A DNA stretch of 64,000 bases from VRUE01 sp963742535 (GCA_963742535.1 CAVUMC010000002.1:744001-808000); one strand, 5' to 3'. Shown: positions 45,652 to 54,545, numbered from the stretch's first letter. Notes: generated from the letters alone by a model not told the origin. Numbers and translations are program-made.

Positions 45652-47411
45652 CAGAAGAGCCTCGTGGTCAGGCTCTGCACGATCGGGCCGAGCAGGATCG
45701 CGGGGAAAAAGGTCAGCGCGCCGACCAGGACGACGACGCCGACCAGGAGGAAGACGAAGGTCGGGTTGTCGGTGCGCATCGTGCCGAGGCCCGCCGGCGA
45801 GACCTTCTTGCTGGCCAGGGCGCCGGCGACGGCGAGGACAAAAAGGATCGGCACGAAGCGCGCCCCAATCAGGACAAAGCCACCGAGCAGGTCGGCGAAG
45901 CTGATCCCGTAGGAGCCGACGTTGCCCGGGGCGTGCGGCTGAACGAAACCGGTGTAGCCGGCCCAGGCGGAGCCGTTGTTGTTGGCCTGCGAGAGGTAGG
46001 CGTAGAGCGTCTCGGAGAAGCCCTGGGGATTGACGCCGGCGTACAGCGAGCGTTTGCCCAAAGTCGTCGCCGAGGCGACGCCGGAGGAAAGCAGCACCAC
46101 CAGGGGGGTGAAGAGCACGCCGAGCGAGACCAGCTTGATCTCACGCGCCTGGATCTTCTTGCCGAGGTACTCCGGCGTGCGGCCGACCATCAGGCCGCCG
46201 ATGAAGACGGCGAGCAGGACGTAGAGCAGCATCGTGTAGAGGCCGGCCCCGACCCCGCCGAAGACGACCTCGCTGAAGCTGAGGTTGACGAAGGGCACGG
46301 CCCCGCCGAGGCCGGTCAGCGACTCGAAGGCGGCGTTGACCGCCCCGCAGGAGGTCACCGTCGTCACCGCCGTCCAGAGCGCCGAGTTGGCGATGCCAAA
46401 GCGCTGCTCCTTGCCCTCCATGTTGCCGCCGGTGGAGCCGTCGAAGGCGTGGGTGTGGAGGCCAGCGAGGTGCTGAGCCGGGGTGCCGTGCTGCTCAGCC
46501 ATGTAGACGGCGATCACGCCGCCGACGAAGAGCACGAACATCGCGCTGAAGATCGCCCAGCCCTGGCGCTGGCTGCCGACCATGCGGCCGTAGGTATAGG
46601 TGAGCCCGGCCGGGATGACCAGGATCAGCAGCAGCTCGACGAAGTTGGTGAGGCCGCTTGGGTTCTCGAACGGCATCGCCGAGTTGACGTTGAAGAAGCC
46701 GCCACCGTTGGTACCCAGCTCCTTGATCACCTCCTGCGAGGCGACCGGGCCGCCGGCCAGCGTCTGCGTCCCGCCCGCAAGCGTGTGGATCACCGCATAG
46801 TGATCGAGGTTCTGGATCACGCCCTGAGAGACGAGGAAGAGTGCGCCGACGATCGAGACCGGCAGCAGCACGTAGAGCAGGGTGCGGATCAGGTCTCCCC
46901 AGAAGTTCCCAATCTCCCGGCCGCTGCGGGCGACGAGGCCGCGGATCAGAGCGACGACGACGGCGATCCCGACCGCGGCCGAGACGAAGTTCTGGACCGC
47001 GAGGCCGGCCATTTGGGCGAAGTAGGTGAGCGTCGTCTCACCGCCGTAGTACTGCCAGTTGGTGTTGGTGACGAAGGAGGAGGAGGTGTTGAAGCTGAGG
47101 TCCCAGGGGCCGGAGTGGAAGCCCTGCGGGTTGAAGGGCTGGATCCCCTGCGTGCGCAGGATCAAGTAGAGCGCGACCCAGAAGAGAAGCGAGAAGACGA
47201 CCAGGCTGCGCGCGTACGCCTTCCAGTCCTGGCCCTCCTGCTCGGGCCGTACGCGAAGCACCCGGTAAGTGAGGCGCTCGACCGGCCCGAGCAGGGGGGT
47301 CAGGAAAACACGCTGGCCGGTGAAGACCCCCGCCATATAGGCGCCGACCGGCTTGGTCAGCGCCACCAGAACGGCGACGAAGATCGCGATCTGCAGCCAT
47401 CCCTGGGCCAC
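45651..47411 (-). CDS. kdpA: Potassium-transporting ATPase channel-like subunit KdpA
   Basis: A 586-residue membrane protein with four selectivity-filter repeats recognisable as TSSSFVTNTNWQYYGG, KELGTNGGGFFNVNSAMPFENP, TSCGAVNAAF and NNNGSAWAG. Others: PVGAYMAGVF at the N-terminus and VGRTPEYLGKKIQAREIKL. It forms the K+ entry path of the Kdp pump. Stop overlaps the kdpC start; the start overlaps the end of kdpF. Confidence 0.95.
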   Translation of the reverse strand: MAQGWLQIAIFVAVLVALTKPVGAYMAGVFTGQRVFLTPLLGPVERLTYRVLRVRPEQEGQDWKAYARSLVVFSLLFWVALYLILRTQGIQPFNPQGFHSGPWDLSFNTSSSFVTNTNWQYYGGETTLTYFAQMAGLAVQNFVSAAVGIAVVVALIRGLVARSGREIGNFWGDLIRTLLYVLLPVSIVGALFLVSQGVIQNLDHYAVIHTLAGGTQTLAGGPVASQEVIKELGTNGGGFFNVNSAMPFENPSGLTNFVELLLILVIPAGLTYTYGRMVGSQRQGWAIFSAMFVLFVGGVIAVYMAEQHGTPAQHLAGLHTHAFDGSTGGNMEGKEQRFGIANSALWTAVTTVTSCGAVNAAFESLTGLGGAVPFVNLSFSEVVFGGVGAGLYTMLLYVLLAVFIGGLMVGRTPEYLGKKIQAREIKLVSLGVLFTPLVVLLSSGVASATTLGKRSLYAGVNPQGFSETLYAYLSQANNNGSAWAGYTGFVQPHAPGNVGSYGISFADLLGGFVLIGARFVPILFVLAVAGALASKKVSPAGLGTMRTDNPTFVFLLVGVVVLVGALTFFPAILLGPIVQSLTTRLF

Positions 47412-47527
47412 TAGAGGTTCTCCCCCCGCAGCAACGCGTAGACGAGGTAGACGCAGACGAGCGCCGCGACGACGAGGCCGAAAGCATCGGCACCCGAGAA
47501 CGCGGCGGTGGCGATCGCGGCGCTCAT
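47411..47527 (-). CDS. kdpF: Small Kdp subunit KdpF
   Basis: A 38-residue protein: a short N-terminus and one helix DAFGLVVAALVCVYLVYALL ending RGENL, which is the usual KdpF form. It stabilises the Kdp complex in the membrane. ATG 47527 overlaps the stop of an upstream 46-residue gene (ATGA), and its end overlaps the kdpA start. Confidence 0.85.
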   Translation of the reverse strand: MSAAIATAAFSGADAFGLVVAALVCVYLVYALLRGENL

Positions 47528-47664
47528 ATCCGGTCGATCAGGTCGATCGCCCAGTAGAGGAGGGCGAAGAGCCCGACCGCCAGCGCGACCGCAAAGAGGT
47601 CGGCGAGCGGACCGCCGCCCCCGGGAAAGATGTCCGCGAACGAGAGCACGAGACCATCGTTCAC
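47524..47664 (-). CDS. Kdp-associated membrane micro-protein (46 aa)
   Basis: A 46-residue frame from GTG 47664 to TGA 47524-47526, overlapping kdpF by ATGA. It has a Gly-rich N-terminus and one helix LFAVALAVGLFALLYWAIDL ending IDRI. Short single-helix proteins with a charged Arg-containing end are often found just before kdpF in other phyla, so I consider it real. Likely first gene of the kdp unit. Role unknown, possibly a fifth small subunit. Confidence 0.65.
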   Translation of the reverse strand: MNDGLVLSFADIFPGGGGPLADLFAVALAVGLFALLYWAIDLIDRI

Positions 47665-47744
47665 CCGCCCACATCAAGGCCCCGTGCGTAATCGCCGCGC
47701 GGCCGTGAAGATTTCGTCAAGGCCGAATCGATCCCAGTCGCGAC

Positions 47745-48695
47745 TCAGTGGCCGGCCCCTTCGCCAGCCAGGCGACCGCCGACCTTGCGGAGAGTCGAGC
47801 GAACGTGCTCCGGCTCGTAGCGAACCTGCGCGTGGGTGAAGCGCAACGGCGTGTATCCGGCGGCGAGGTGTTCCTGATCGCGAAGCCGGTCCCGGGCCTG
47901 CTGCGCGGGAGTGCGGTGGTGGCGGAGCCCATCGGTCTCGACCACGAGCCGAAGGTCGGGCCAGAAGAAGTCGACACGGAACCCGTTGAGATGCTCCTGG
48001 GTCAATGGCACCGGCAGCCCAGCCTGCGCCACGAGCGGCAGGAAGAACCGCTCGAGTTCCGAGTCGGTAAGCCGAAACGTGCGCCGGTCGAGCAGCTCCC
48101 GCAGACGCGCCACACCCCTGCGCCCCCGATATCGCTCGAGCCCAGCACGAAGACCCTCCGGATCGACAAGATCAAGCCGATCCGCCTCATTCACCGCCCG
48201 CTCGACGTCAGCATCGCTGAGCGTCATCCCATTTCGCCGGTGGCCGAGGCCTGAGATATCGATCAGCGTCAGGACCGGCTTGGTAACGGGTATCCGTTGG
48301 CAACGGGTGAGATCGGCCGTCACGAGACTCGTGCGACGGTGAATCTGGATGCCCGAGCACCGACGCTCCGAGCTGACGGGCACCGAGATTTCGATCGAGA
48401 CGAACGATTGAGGGCGGATACCCCAGAGGCCCGCCGCACCCTCATGGCTCAGCGCGGCGCCGTCACCGCAGGCGAGTACCGCTGCCATCCGTCGTCCATA
48501 CGCACTTAGCTCCGACCGGCCCACCGCGTAGACCCCTCGATAGACGGGGTGCAACCTTCCCCTCTCGACCCGGTGTTCAATCGCCCGCCGACTCAATCCC
48601 AAGCCTTCGAGCTGCCTTCGCGTCACCACCCCATGCTGCACCGCCGCGAGCCTCCAAGCCGATCCCGGGGTCGAGTGTCGATCTGACCACACCAT
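47745..48695 (-). CDS. AbiEi-type antitoxin-like N-terminus fused to DUF559 nuclease-fold domain
   Basis: A 316-residue protein. Residues ~15-65 match the AbiEi winged-helix module (QHGVVTRRQLEGLGLSRRAIEHRVERGRLHPVYRGVYAVG). The C-terminal ~110 residues are a DUF559/Vsr-like PD-(D/E)xK fold (GFRVDFFWPDLRLVVETDGLRHH). Such fusions are very common stand-alone genes in actinomycetes, usually without a toxin gene. DNA binding is likely, nuclease activity possible. A 16-bp palindrome overlaps its start codon. Confidence 0.8.
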   Translation of the reverse strand: MVWSDRHSTPGSAWRLAAVQHGVVTRRQLEGLGLSRRAIEHRVERGRLHPVYRGVYAVGRSELSAYGRRMAAVLACGDGAALSHEGAAGLWGIRPQSFVSIEISVPVSSERRCSGIQIHRRTSLVTADLTRCQRIPVTKPVLTLIDISGLGHRRNGMTLSDADVERAVNEADRLDLVDPEGLRAGLERYRGRRGVARLRELLDRRTFRLTDSELERFFLPLVAQAGLPVPLTQEHLNGFRVDFFWPDLRLVVETDGLRHHRTPAQQARDRLRDQEHLAAGYTPLRFTHAQVRYEPEHVRSTLRKVGGRLAGEGAGH

Positions 48696-48702
48696 GGTGT
48701 GG
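48687..48702. promoter_or_regulatory. 16-bp palindrome over the start codon of the AbiEi-DUF559 gene
   Basis: CCACACCATGGTGTGG is a perfect palindrome whose centre contains the ATG of the gene ending at 47745. AbiEi-type antitoxins repress their own promoters by binding inverted repeats, so autoregulation is a reasonable inference. Confidence 0.45.
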
Positions 48703-48732
48703 CTAAGTCGACAGTCGGCCCGGGTCGCCCCC

Positions 48733-49701
48733 CTAGAGCCAGCCGATTCGGCGGAAGCGGCGGTGGAGGAGGAGGCAGGCGGCGGCGATGAAGAGGAGGA
48801 CTGTGGGGTAGCCGAAGCGCCAGTGGAGCTCGGGCATGTCGTCGAAGTTCATGCCGTAGATGCCGGCGACCATGGTGGGGACGGCGAGGATCGCCACCCA
48901 GGCGGAGATTTTGCGCATGTCTTCGTTCTGCTGCACGGATACCTGGGTCAGGTTCGCCTGCAGGACGCTGCTGAGCAGCTCACGAAAACCGGCGATGCGG
49001 CCGTTCACCCGCCGCAGGTGATCGTGGACGTCGCGGAAGTACTCGTGCAGCTCGTCGGGCACCGCCTCGAAGTGGCCGCGGGCGATCTCGTCGACGGCGA
49101 CCGACAGGGGCGCGGCCGCAGCGGTGAAGTCGAGCACCTCGCGCTCGAGCTTGTAGATCCGCTCCGCAGAGTTGTTGCGCTCTCCCGAGAAGACCTCCCG
49201 CTCGACTTCTTGGATATCGACGTCGACGCCCTCCGCCGCTTCCTCGTAGCCGTCGACGACGTGGTCGAGGATCGCGTAGAGGACCATCGACGAACCGTGG
49301 CGAAGCAGGTCCGGCCGCCGCTCGATCCGGTCCCTAACGCCACTCAGCTCGCCGTTTCCGTGACGCACGGTGACGATGAAGTCGGGGTTGACGAAGAGCA
49401 GCAGCTCGCCGACCTCGATCACCTCATTGGAGTCGACGTAGTGGGCGGTCTTGACGACGACCAGCAGTGTGTCGCCGTAGAGCTCGATCTTCGGCCGCTG
49501 GTGGGCGTTGATCGCGTCCTCGACCGCGAGCTCGTGCAGGTTGAACTTGGCCGCGATCTCCTCGAACTCAGCGGCGTCCGGCTCGAAGACGCCAAGCCAA
49601 ACGAAGGCCCCTTGTTCGTGGCAGACCCGGCCCGCCTCCTCGAGCGTCATCTCACCGTCGCGACGGCGGCCGTCCTCATAAACCGCGCAGTTGACGATCA
49701 C
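48733..49701 (-). CDS. corA: CorA-family magnesium/cobalt transporter
   Basis: A 322-residue protein. A cytosolic alpha/beta domain (1-~245) with VWLGVFEPDAAEFEEIAAKF and LLFVNPDFIVTVRHG is followed by two C-terminal helices. The signature YGMNFDDMPELHWRFGYP sits between them. CorA forms a pentameric Mg2+ channel gated by internal Mg2+. It lies 55 bases after the KdpE-type regulator and may be co-transcribed with it. Confidence 0.93.
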   Translation of the reverse strand: MIVNCAVYEDGRRRDGEMTLEEAGRVCHEQGAFVWLGVFEPDAAEFEEIAAKFNLHELAVEDAINAHQRPKIELYGDTLLVVVKTAHYVDSNEVIEVGELLLFVNPDFIVTVRHGNGELSGVRDRIERRPDLLRHGSSMVLYAILDHVVDGYEEAAEGVDVDIQEVEREVFSGERNNSAERIYKLEREVLDFTAAAAPLSVAVDEIARGHFEAVPDELHEYFRDVHDHLRRVNGRIAGFRELLSSVLQANLTQVSVQQNEDMRKISAWVAILAVPTMVAGIYGMNFDDMPELHWRFGYPTVLLFIAAACLLLHRRFRRIGWL

Positions 49702-49755
49702 GGCGCCAGTATCGCCCCCGCGCCGGTCCGATTCGGCTGTCCGCGGCGACCGTTG

Positions 49756-50433
49756 CTACAGCGCGACCCGGTAGCCAACTCCCGGATCGGTGCGGATCAG
49801 CTCCCGGTCGCCGGCTTCTACCTTGCGCCGCAGATTGGCGACGTGGGTGCGTAGCGTCGCCGTGTCGTTACTCCAGGCCGGCCCCCAGACCTCGGTCAGC
49901 AGGGCGCGGTGGGTCATCAGGCGACCGCGGTTTCGCAGCAGCGCGGCGAGCAGTTTGAACTCGGTCGGCGTCAGGTGGATCTCCTCGCCGTCGCGGACGA
50001 CGGTGTGCGCGGCCAGCGAGACGATGAGACCTCCGACCTCCAACGTCGGCTCCTCCTCGCCACCGGGCACCCGCCGCAGCGCCGCCTGAAGGCGGGCGAT
50101 CAGCTCCGACGGCCCGAAAGGCTTGGTCACGTAATCGTCGGCACCGGCCGCCAGCGCCTTCACCTTCGCCTCCTCCTCCCCGACCGCGGAGAGCACGATG
50201 ATCGGCATCTCACTCCACTCGCGCAGCCGCTTCGTCACCTCGACCCCGTCGATGTCGGGCAGCATCAGGTCGACGATCGCTGCCGCGGGTGGCTTGACCG
50301 CGGCCAGGTCGAGGGCTTCCTCGCCGCTGTCGGCCGGCACCGCCTCGAAGCCGGCGTCGCGCAGGATCACTTTCAGCGCCCGCAGAATCTGGGCCTCGTC
50401 GTCGCAGACGAGAACCCGGGGCAGTGCGCTCAC
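49756..50433 (-). CDS. kdpE: OmpR/KdpE-family response regulator
   Basis: A 225-residue regulator. The receiver domain has CDDE (acidic pocket), the phosphorylated Asp in IVDLMLPDIDGVEV and Lys in DDYVTKPFGPSELIARL. The C-terminal winged helix has HLTPTEFKLLAALLRNRGRLMTHRALLTEVWG and THVANLRRKVE, as in KdpE. GTG 50433 overlaps the kinase stop (GTGA). Likely activator of the kdp operon 2 kb away. Confidence 0.88.
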   Translation of the reverse strand: MSALPRVLVCDDEAQILRALKVILRDAGFEAVPADSGEEALDLAAVKPPAAAIVDLMLPDIDGVEVTKRLREWSEMPIIVLSAVGEEEAKVKALAAGADDYVTKPFGPSELIARLQAALRRVPGGEEEPTLEVGGLIVSLAAHTVVRDGEEIHLTPTEFKLLAALLRNRGRLMTHRALLTEVWGPAWSNDTATLRTHVANLRRKVEAGDRELIRTDPGVGYRVAL

Positions 50434-51578
50434 GAGTCCTCCCGAAAAGGCATCGTGACGACGAAGCTGCTGCCCTGACCGACCACTGAATCGACTCCGA
50501 CCTCTCCCCCGTTGGCCTCGACGAAACCCTTGGCGATCGCCAGCCCCAGGCCGGCGCCGCCGCCAGACCCGTTGCCGCTGCCGTGGCGGAAGGGCTCGAA
50601 GATCAGCCGCCGCTCGCTCTCCGGGATGCCCGGGCCCTGGTCCACCACGCGCACGGCGATCTTGCCACCGACCAGGCGAGAGCTGACCGTCACCGGCCGC
50701 CCGCCACTGTGGCGAACCGCGTTTTCGAGCAGGTTGGAGAAGGCCCGCTCGAGCTGGGCGGCGTCGGCGTCGACCAGCGGCAGGTCCTGGTCGACGGCGA
50801 GGCGGACGTTCTGCGGGCGCCCGACCGCCGCCCGCGAGGCCTCCAGCACCTCGGCGAGATCAACCGGCTCCCGATGCGGCTCCGCCTTGCCCGCCTCCAG
50901 CCGGGACATGTCGAGCAGGTTGGCGACCAGGCGCGAGAGCCGCTCGCCCTCGTCAACCACGGCGGCGCTCAGCTCGCTGCGCTCCTCGGCCGTGGTCGAC
51001 GGTGAGCCAAGGGCGGCGCCACCGGCGATGATCGAAGTCAGCGGTGTGCGCAGGTCGTGCGAGATCGAGCGCAGCAGTGCTGTCTTCAGCTCGTCGCTGC
51101 GCCGCAGCGCCTCGGCCTCGACCATCTCGGCCTGCATGCGGTCGCGCTCGCGCGCCAGCGCCGCCAGCTCGGCCAGGGCGCGGTCGGCCTCGGCCCGCCG
51201 CCGCTCCGCCTCGATCGCCTGGGCCCGGGCCAGGCCGGCGACCGTGCTGCTGATCGCGGCGACGATGACGAAGGCGATCAGCGCCACCCAATTCTCTTCA
51301 TCGGCGATCGTCAGCCGGTGCAGCGGGGGGAGCTGAAAATAGTTGAAGGCGACCGCGCTGAGGACCGAGGCGAGCAGGCCGAGGCGCAGCCCCCAGATGG
51401 TTGAGATCAGCAGGATCGCCGGCAAGTAGACGACGCCGAGCGAGACGACCGGCGCGATCGTCTTGAGCGGGTAAACCAGCAGCGTCGCAGCGGCGACGGC
51501 AAGAAGCGTGGCCGGGATCCCGAGCCACGTGGGCGGTGGCTCGACGCCCAGCCCAAGCGAGATCCGGCGCGAGAACAT
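50430..51578 (-). CDS. Sensor histidine kinase, KdpD C-terminal half (DUF4118 + HisKA + HATPase)
   Basis: A 382-residue membrane kinase. The DUF4118 transmembrane region (~20-120) has the KdpD-like VYLPAILLISTIWGLRLGLLASVLSAVAFNYF. A coiled linker leads to HisKA with SISHDLRTPLTSIIAGGAALG (phosphorylated His), then the ATPase domain with FSNLLENAVRHS (N box), VVDQGPGIPESERRLIFEPF and GLGLAIAKGFVEANGG. The KdpD-N/Usp module is missing and is encoded separately at 41842-42966. It signals to the overlapping KdpE-type regulator. Confidence 0.9.
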   Translation of the reverse strand: MFSRRISLGLGVEPPPTWLGIPATLLAVAAATLLVYPLKTIAPVVSLGVVYLPAILLISTIWGLRLGLLASVLSAVAFNYFQLPPLHRLTIADEENWVALIAFVIVAAISSTVAGLARAQAIEAERRRAEADRALAELAALARERDRMQAEMVEAEALRRSDELKTALLRSISHDLRTPLTSIIAGGAALGSPSTTAEERSELSAAVVDEGERLSRLVANLLDMSRLEAGKAEPHREPVDLAEVLEASRAAVGRPQNVRLAVDQDLPLVDADAAQLERAFSNLLENAVRHSGGRPVTVSSRLVGGKIAVRVVDQGPGIPESERRLIFEPFRHGSGNGSGGGAGLGLAIAKGFVEANGGEVGVDSVVGQGSSFVVTMPFREDS

Positions 51579-51613
51579 CGTCGCCAGCGTAGACCGCTCC
51601 GCCCGCCCTGGGC

Positions 51614-53740
51614 TCAGCCGGGAGAGATTCCGCCGCCGCTGGGGGGCGGTGCAGCCGGCGTTTCCGGCGTCGCAGCGGCTTCTTCGGGGGCAGCTTCTTC
51701 CGCCCCTTCTTCATTGCCTTCGTTCCCGCCCTTTTCTTTGCCGGACGGTTCTTCGCTCGATTCTTCTTCTTCGTATTCGTTGTATTCGTATTCGCTCGAG
51801 GAGCCCGAGCCCGACGTGTGGTCGCTGTCGAGACCCGAGAGGTCGGGCAGGGCCGAGGGTTCGGTGAATTCGGGACAGTCGCCGGCGACGGCGGATTCCA
51901 TGTAGGAACGCCAGATCGGTCCCGCGGTCGGACCACCGAAGCCGGTCGCTTCGCGCGATTGCGGGTGGCCGACCCAAACGGCGGTCGAGGCGATCGGCGT
52001 GTAGCCGACGAACCAGGCATCGGAGAGATCCTCCGAGGTGCCGGTCTTGCCCGCCTCGGCGTTGCAGCCCATGTAGGTGTAGCCGGCGCCGGTGCCTTCG
52101 GTGATCACCGTCTCGAGGATCTTCGTCACGTCATAGGCCTGGCCCTCGGTGAGCACGCGTTCGCCGGAGTCAGGATCGGTTTCCTCGACCTTGCCGTTGG
52201 GGAACTCGACCCGGCTGATCGCGGTCGGGTCGTGGTGGATGCCGCCGCTGGCCAGCGTCGCGTAGCCATCGGCCTGTTCGAGCGGCGTGACGCCGACGGC
52301 GAGACCGCCGATCGCCTCCGCCGGAACCGATTCGAGCGGCGCTTCGATGCCCATTTCGTGCGCGGTCTGGGTCACGTTTTCGGGCCCGACGTCGAGGTCG
52401 AGCTGGGCGAAGATGACGTTGACCGAGTCTGTGGTGGCCGAGGCGAGCGACATCGTGCCGCCGCCGGGCTCGGCGTTATTGACGGTCCAGGTTCCGCCCC
52501 CCGGTGTTTCGAGCGTCATCGGCGAGGTTCCGTCGTAGTAAGTGCTGTAGGGGTCGATGCCCTGCTTGATCGCGGTCGCCAGCACATAGGTCTTGAAGGA
52601 GGAGCCGGGCTGGCGGTGCGCCTGCCAGGCGTAGTTGAATTCGCTTTCGCTGTCGGACCCTTCGGTCGAGGCGAGGGCGACGATTTCGCCGGTTTTCGGG
52701 TTGATCGAGGCGAGCGCAGCGGCCGGGCCGCCATCCGGGTAACAGACGCTGCAGGAGTCGACCGATTCCTGCGCCCGTTCCTGCAATTCGGGATCGATCG
52801 TCGTATAGGCCTTGAGCCCGCCCTTGCGCACGGTGTTGATCCCGTAGCGGTCGATCAGCTCCTGCTGGACCAGGTCGAAGAGGAACGGATCCTTGATCAC
52901 CCGGTACTTGTGGCCCGGGCTGAGGCCGAGCCCGCTCTTGAGCGCTTCCCGGTATTCGTTGCCGTCGATGTAGTCCTGCTCGTGCATCGCGTCGAGCACC
53001 TCGTTGCGACGCTTGATCGCCGCGTGCGGATCGAGGAAGGGGTTGTATTCCGAAGGGGCCTGCGGCAGCCCGGCGATCAGGGCGGATTCGGAGAGGTCGA
53101 GTTCTTTCGCCGGCTTGCCGAAATAGGTCTGCGCTGCCGCCTCGACGCCAACTGCGGTCTCGCCTTCGACGGTCCCGTAAGGCGCCGTGTTGAGGTAAGC
53201 GGTGAGGATCCATTCCTTCGTGTGCGCGTCCTCCATCTCGTAAGCGAGGTGCGCTTCGATCAGCTTTCGTTTGAGCGTCTCTTCGGGGTCTTGGATGTAG
53301 AGGTTGCGGACCAGCTGCTGGGTGATGGTCGAGGCGCCCTGCACCGGCTTGCCGCCGGCGAGCAAGTCCTTCCAAGCGGCGCGGGCGATCCCGGACGGGT
53401 CGAGGGCACCGTGCTCGAAGAAGTTCTTGTCCTCGATCGAGATCGTGGCCTCGCGCAGCACCTGCGGCATCACCTCGCCCGGCACCGGCTGGCGGATGTT
53501 TTCAGCCTGGATGAAGCCGATCAGGGTCCCGTCCTTGGCGTAGATCGCGGAGGAGCGGCCCTTCTGCACCGGCTTGAGGCTGGAGAGCGGCGGCGCCGAC
53601 TCATAGACGTTGACCGCCCAACCCGCGGCGACACTGCCGGCGACCACGGCCACGGCAAAGAGGACCCCGAGGGGGACCAGGAACCGCTTCAACTTCGAGT
53701 GATGAGACCTGTACCTACGCAGGCGAGTGCGACGGGGCAT
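51614..53740 (-). CDS. Class A penicillin-binding protein (GT51 + transpeptidase)
   Basis: A 708-residue bifunctional peptidoglycan synthase. It has a basic N-terminus and membrane anchor (~20-45), glycosyltransferase domain with SIEDKNFFEHGALDPSGIARA and GASTITQQLVRNLY, and a transpeptidase domain with SxxK in PGSSFKTYVLA, the SVN-type motif DSVNVIF and KTGTSEDLSDAWFVG. Unusual are a Cys pair in SVDSCSVCYPDG between the domains and an 80-residue low-complexity acidic then Pro-rich C-terminal tail. It polymerises and crosslinks the cell wall. No partner gene nearby. Confidence 0.95.
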   Translation of the reverse strand: MPRRTRLRRYRSHHSKLKRFLVPLGVLFAVAVVAGSVAAGWAVNVYESAPPLSSLKPVQKGRSSAIYAKDGTLIGFIQAENIRQPVPGEVMPQVLREATISIEDKNFFEHGALDPSGIARAAWKDLLAGGKPVQGASTITQQLVRNLYIQDPEETLKRKLIEAHLAYEMEDAHTKEWILTAYLNTAPYGTVEGETAVGVEAAAQTYFGKPAKELDLSESALIAGLPQAPSEYNPFLDPHAAIKRRNEVLDAMHEQDYIDGNEYREALKSGLGLSPGHKYRVIKDPFLFDLVQQELIDRYGINTVRKGGLKAYTTIDPELQERAQESVDSCSVCYPDGGPAAALASINPKTGEIVALASTEGSDSESEFNYAWQAHRQPGSSFKTYVLATAIKQGIDPYSTYYDGTSPMTLETPGGGTWTVNNAEPGGGTMSLASATTDSVNVIFAQLDLDVGPENVTQTAHEMGIEAPLESVPAEAIGGLAVGVTPLEQADGYATLASGGIHHDPTAISRVEFPNGKVEETDPDSGERVLTEGQAYDVTKILETVITEGTGAGYTYMGCNAEAGKTGTSEDLSDAWFVGYTPIASTAVWVGHPQSREATGFGGPTAGPIWRSYMESAVAGDCPEFTEPSALPDLSGLDSDHTSGSGSSSEYEYNEYEEEESSEEPSGKEKGGNEGNEEGAEEAAPEEAAATPETPAAPPPSGGGISPG

Positions 53741-53781
53741 TCGACCGCAAATTGTAGGGAGGGCGCTAGGCTGGCTGGGCG

Positions 53782-54159
53782 ATGGCGAAGTTCCTGCACA
53801 CTTGCTACCGAATTGGCGACATCGATCGCTCGGTTGCCTTCTACAAGCGGATCGGCTTCGAAGAGACCGGCCGCATGCCGATCGGTGACGAGGCGATCAA
53901 CGTCTTCATGAACCTGCCGGGCGAGGATCCGGTGCTGGAGCTGACCTACAACCACGGGGTCACCGGCTACGAGCACGGCACCGGCTACAACCACATCGCC
54001 CTTTCCGTCGACGACCTCGATGCCACCCTCGCCGCCCTCGCCGACGGTGGCATCGAGCCCGAAAAGCCGCCTTACCGCCCCGGCGGCCGCACCGAGGGCC
54101 ACCGCATCGCCTTCCTCCGCGACCCCGACGGCTACCGCATCGAGCTGATCGGCGAGTAG
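53782..54159 (+). CDS. Glyoxalase/VOC-family protein, lactoylglutathione lyase-like
   Basis: A 125-residue single-module VOC protein. It starts FLHTCYRIGDIDRSVAFYKRIGF and has LELTYNHGVTGYEHGTGYNHIALSVDD and the closing RIAFLRDPDGYRIELI, with His/Glu metal ligands at the expected places of glyoxalase I. Actinomycetes generally lack glutathione, so methylglyoxal or another thiol adduct may be the substrate. Divergent from the penicillin-binding protein gene with only 41 bases between them. Confidence 0.82.
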   Translation: MAKFLHTCYRIGDIDRSVAFYKRIGFEETGRMPIGDEAINVFMNLPGEDPVLELTYNHGVTGYEHGTGYNHIALSVDDLDATLAALADGGIEPEKPPYRPGGRTEGHRIAFLRDPDGYRIELIGE

Positions 54160-54228
54160 CGCGGTGGGTGACTTCGGCGCCATTGCCGTCGGAGTGACCC
54201 TGGGCTCGCCGGCATCGGCGCAGTCCTC

Positions 54229-54480
54229 TTGCGAAACGAAGATCAGGTCAGGGAAGCCTGGCGACAGCGACGCGGCGACAGCCAGCCCAAAGCGGGCGGC
54301 ATCCGGGTCTGGATGCTTGTGTTCGAGGGACTGATCGCAAGCGTGAATATTGGCCTCGGAATCCCTTCTGGCGACGCCTTCCACATCATCCTGGGCACTC
54401 TCTGGCTGCTGTTTTTCTTTTTCTCCCTGCGGAGCTATAGGCGGTTCCGAAGCAAACAGGCAGCAACCCTCATGCCGTAA
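54229..54480 (+). CDS. Small two-helix membrane protein
   Basis: A frame of 83 residues from TTG 54229; no good ribosome site, and ATG 54313 is an alternative giving about 55 residues. Two hydrophobic helices (WMLVFEGLIASVNIGLGI and AFHIILGTLWLLFFFFSL) are followed by a basic tail RSYRRFRSK. No family recognised. It lies between the VOC gene and a DUF378 gene. Confidence 0.5.
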   Translation: MRNEDQVREAWRQRRGDSQPKAGGIRVWMLVFEGLIASVNIGLGIPSGDAFHIILGTLWLLFFFFSLRSYRRFRSKQAATLMP

Positions 54481-54545
54481 CCGCAGTCGGGAACGCGGTG
54501 TATCTAGCTCGTAACTATCCGCATTAACTCTCCAGGAGGAGATGG

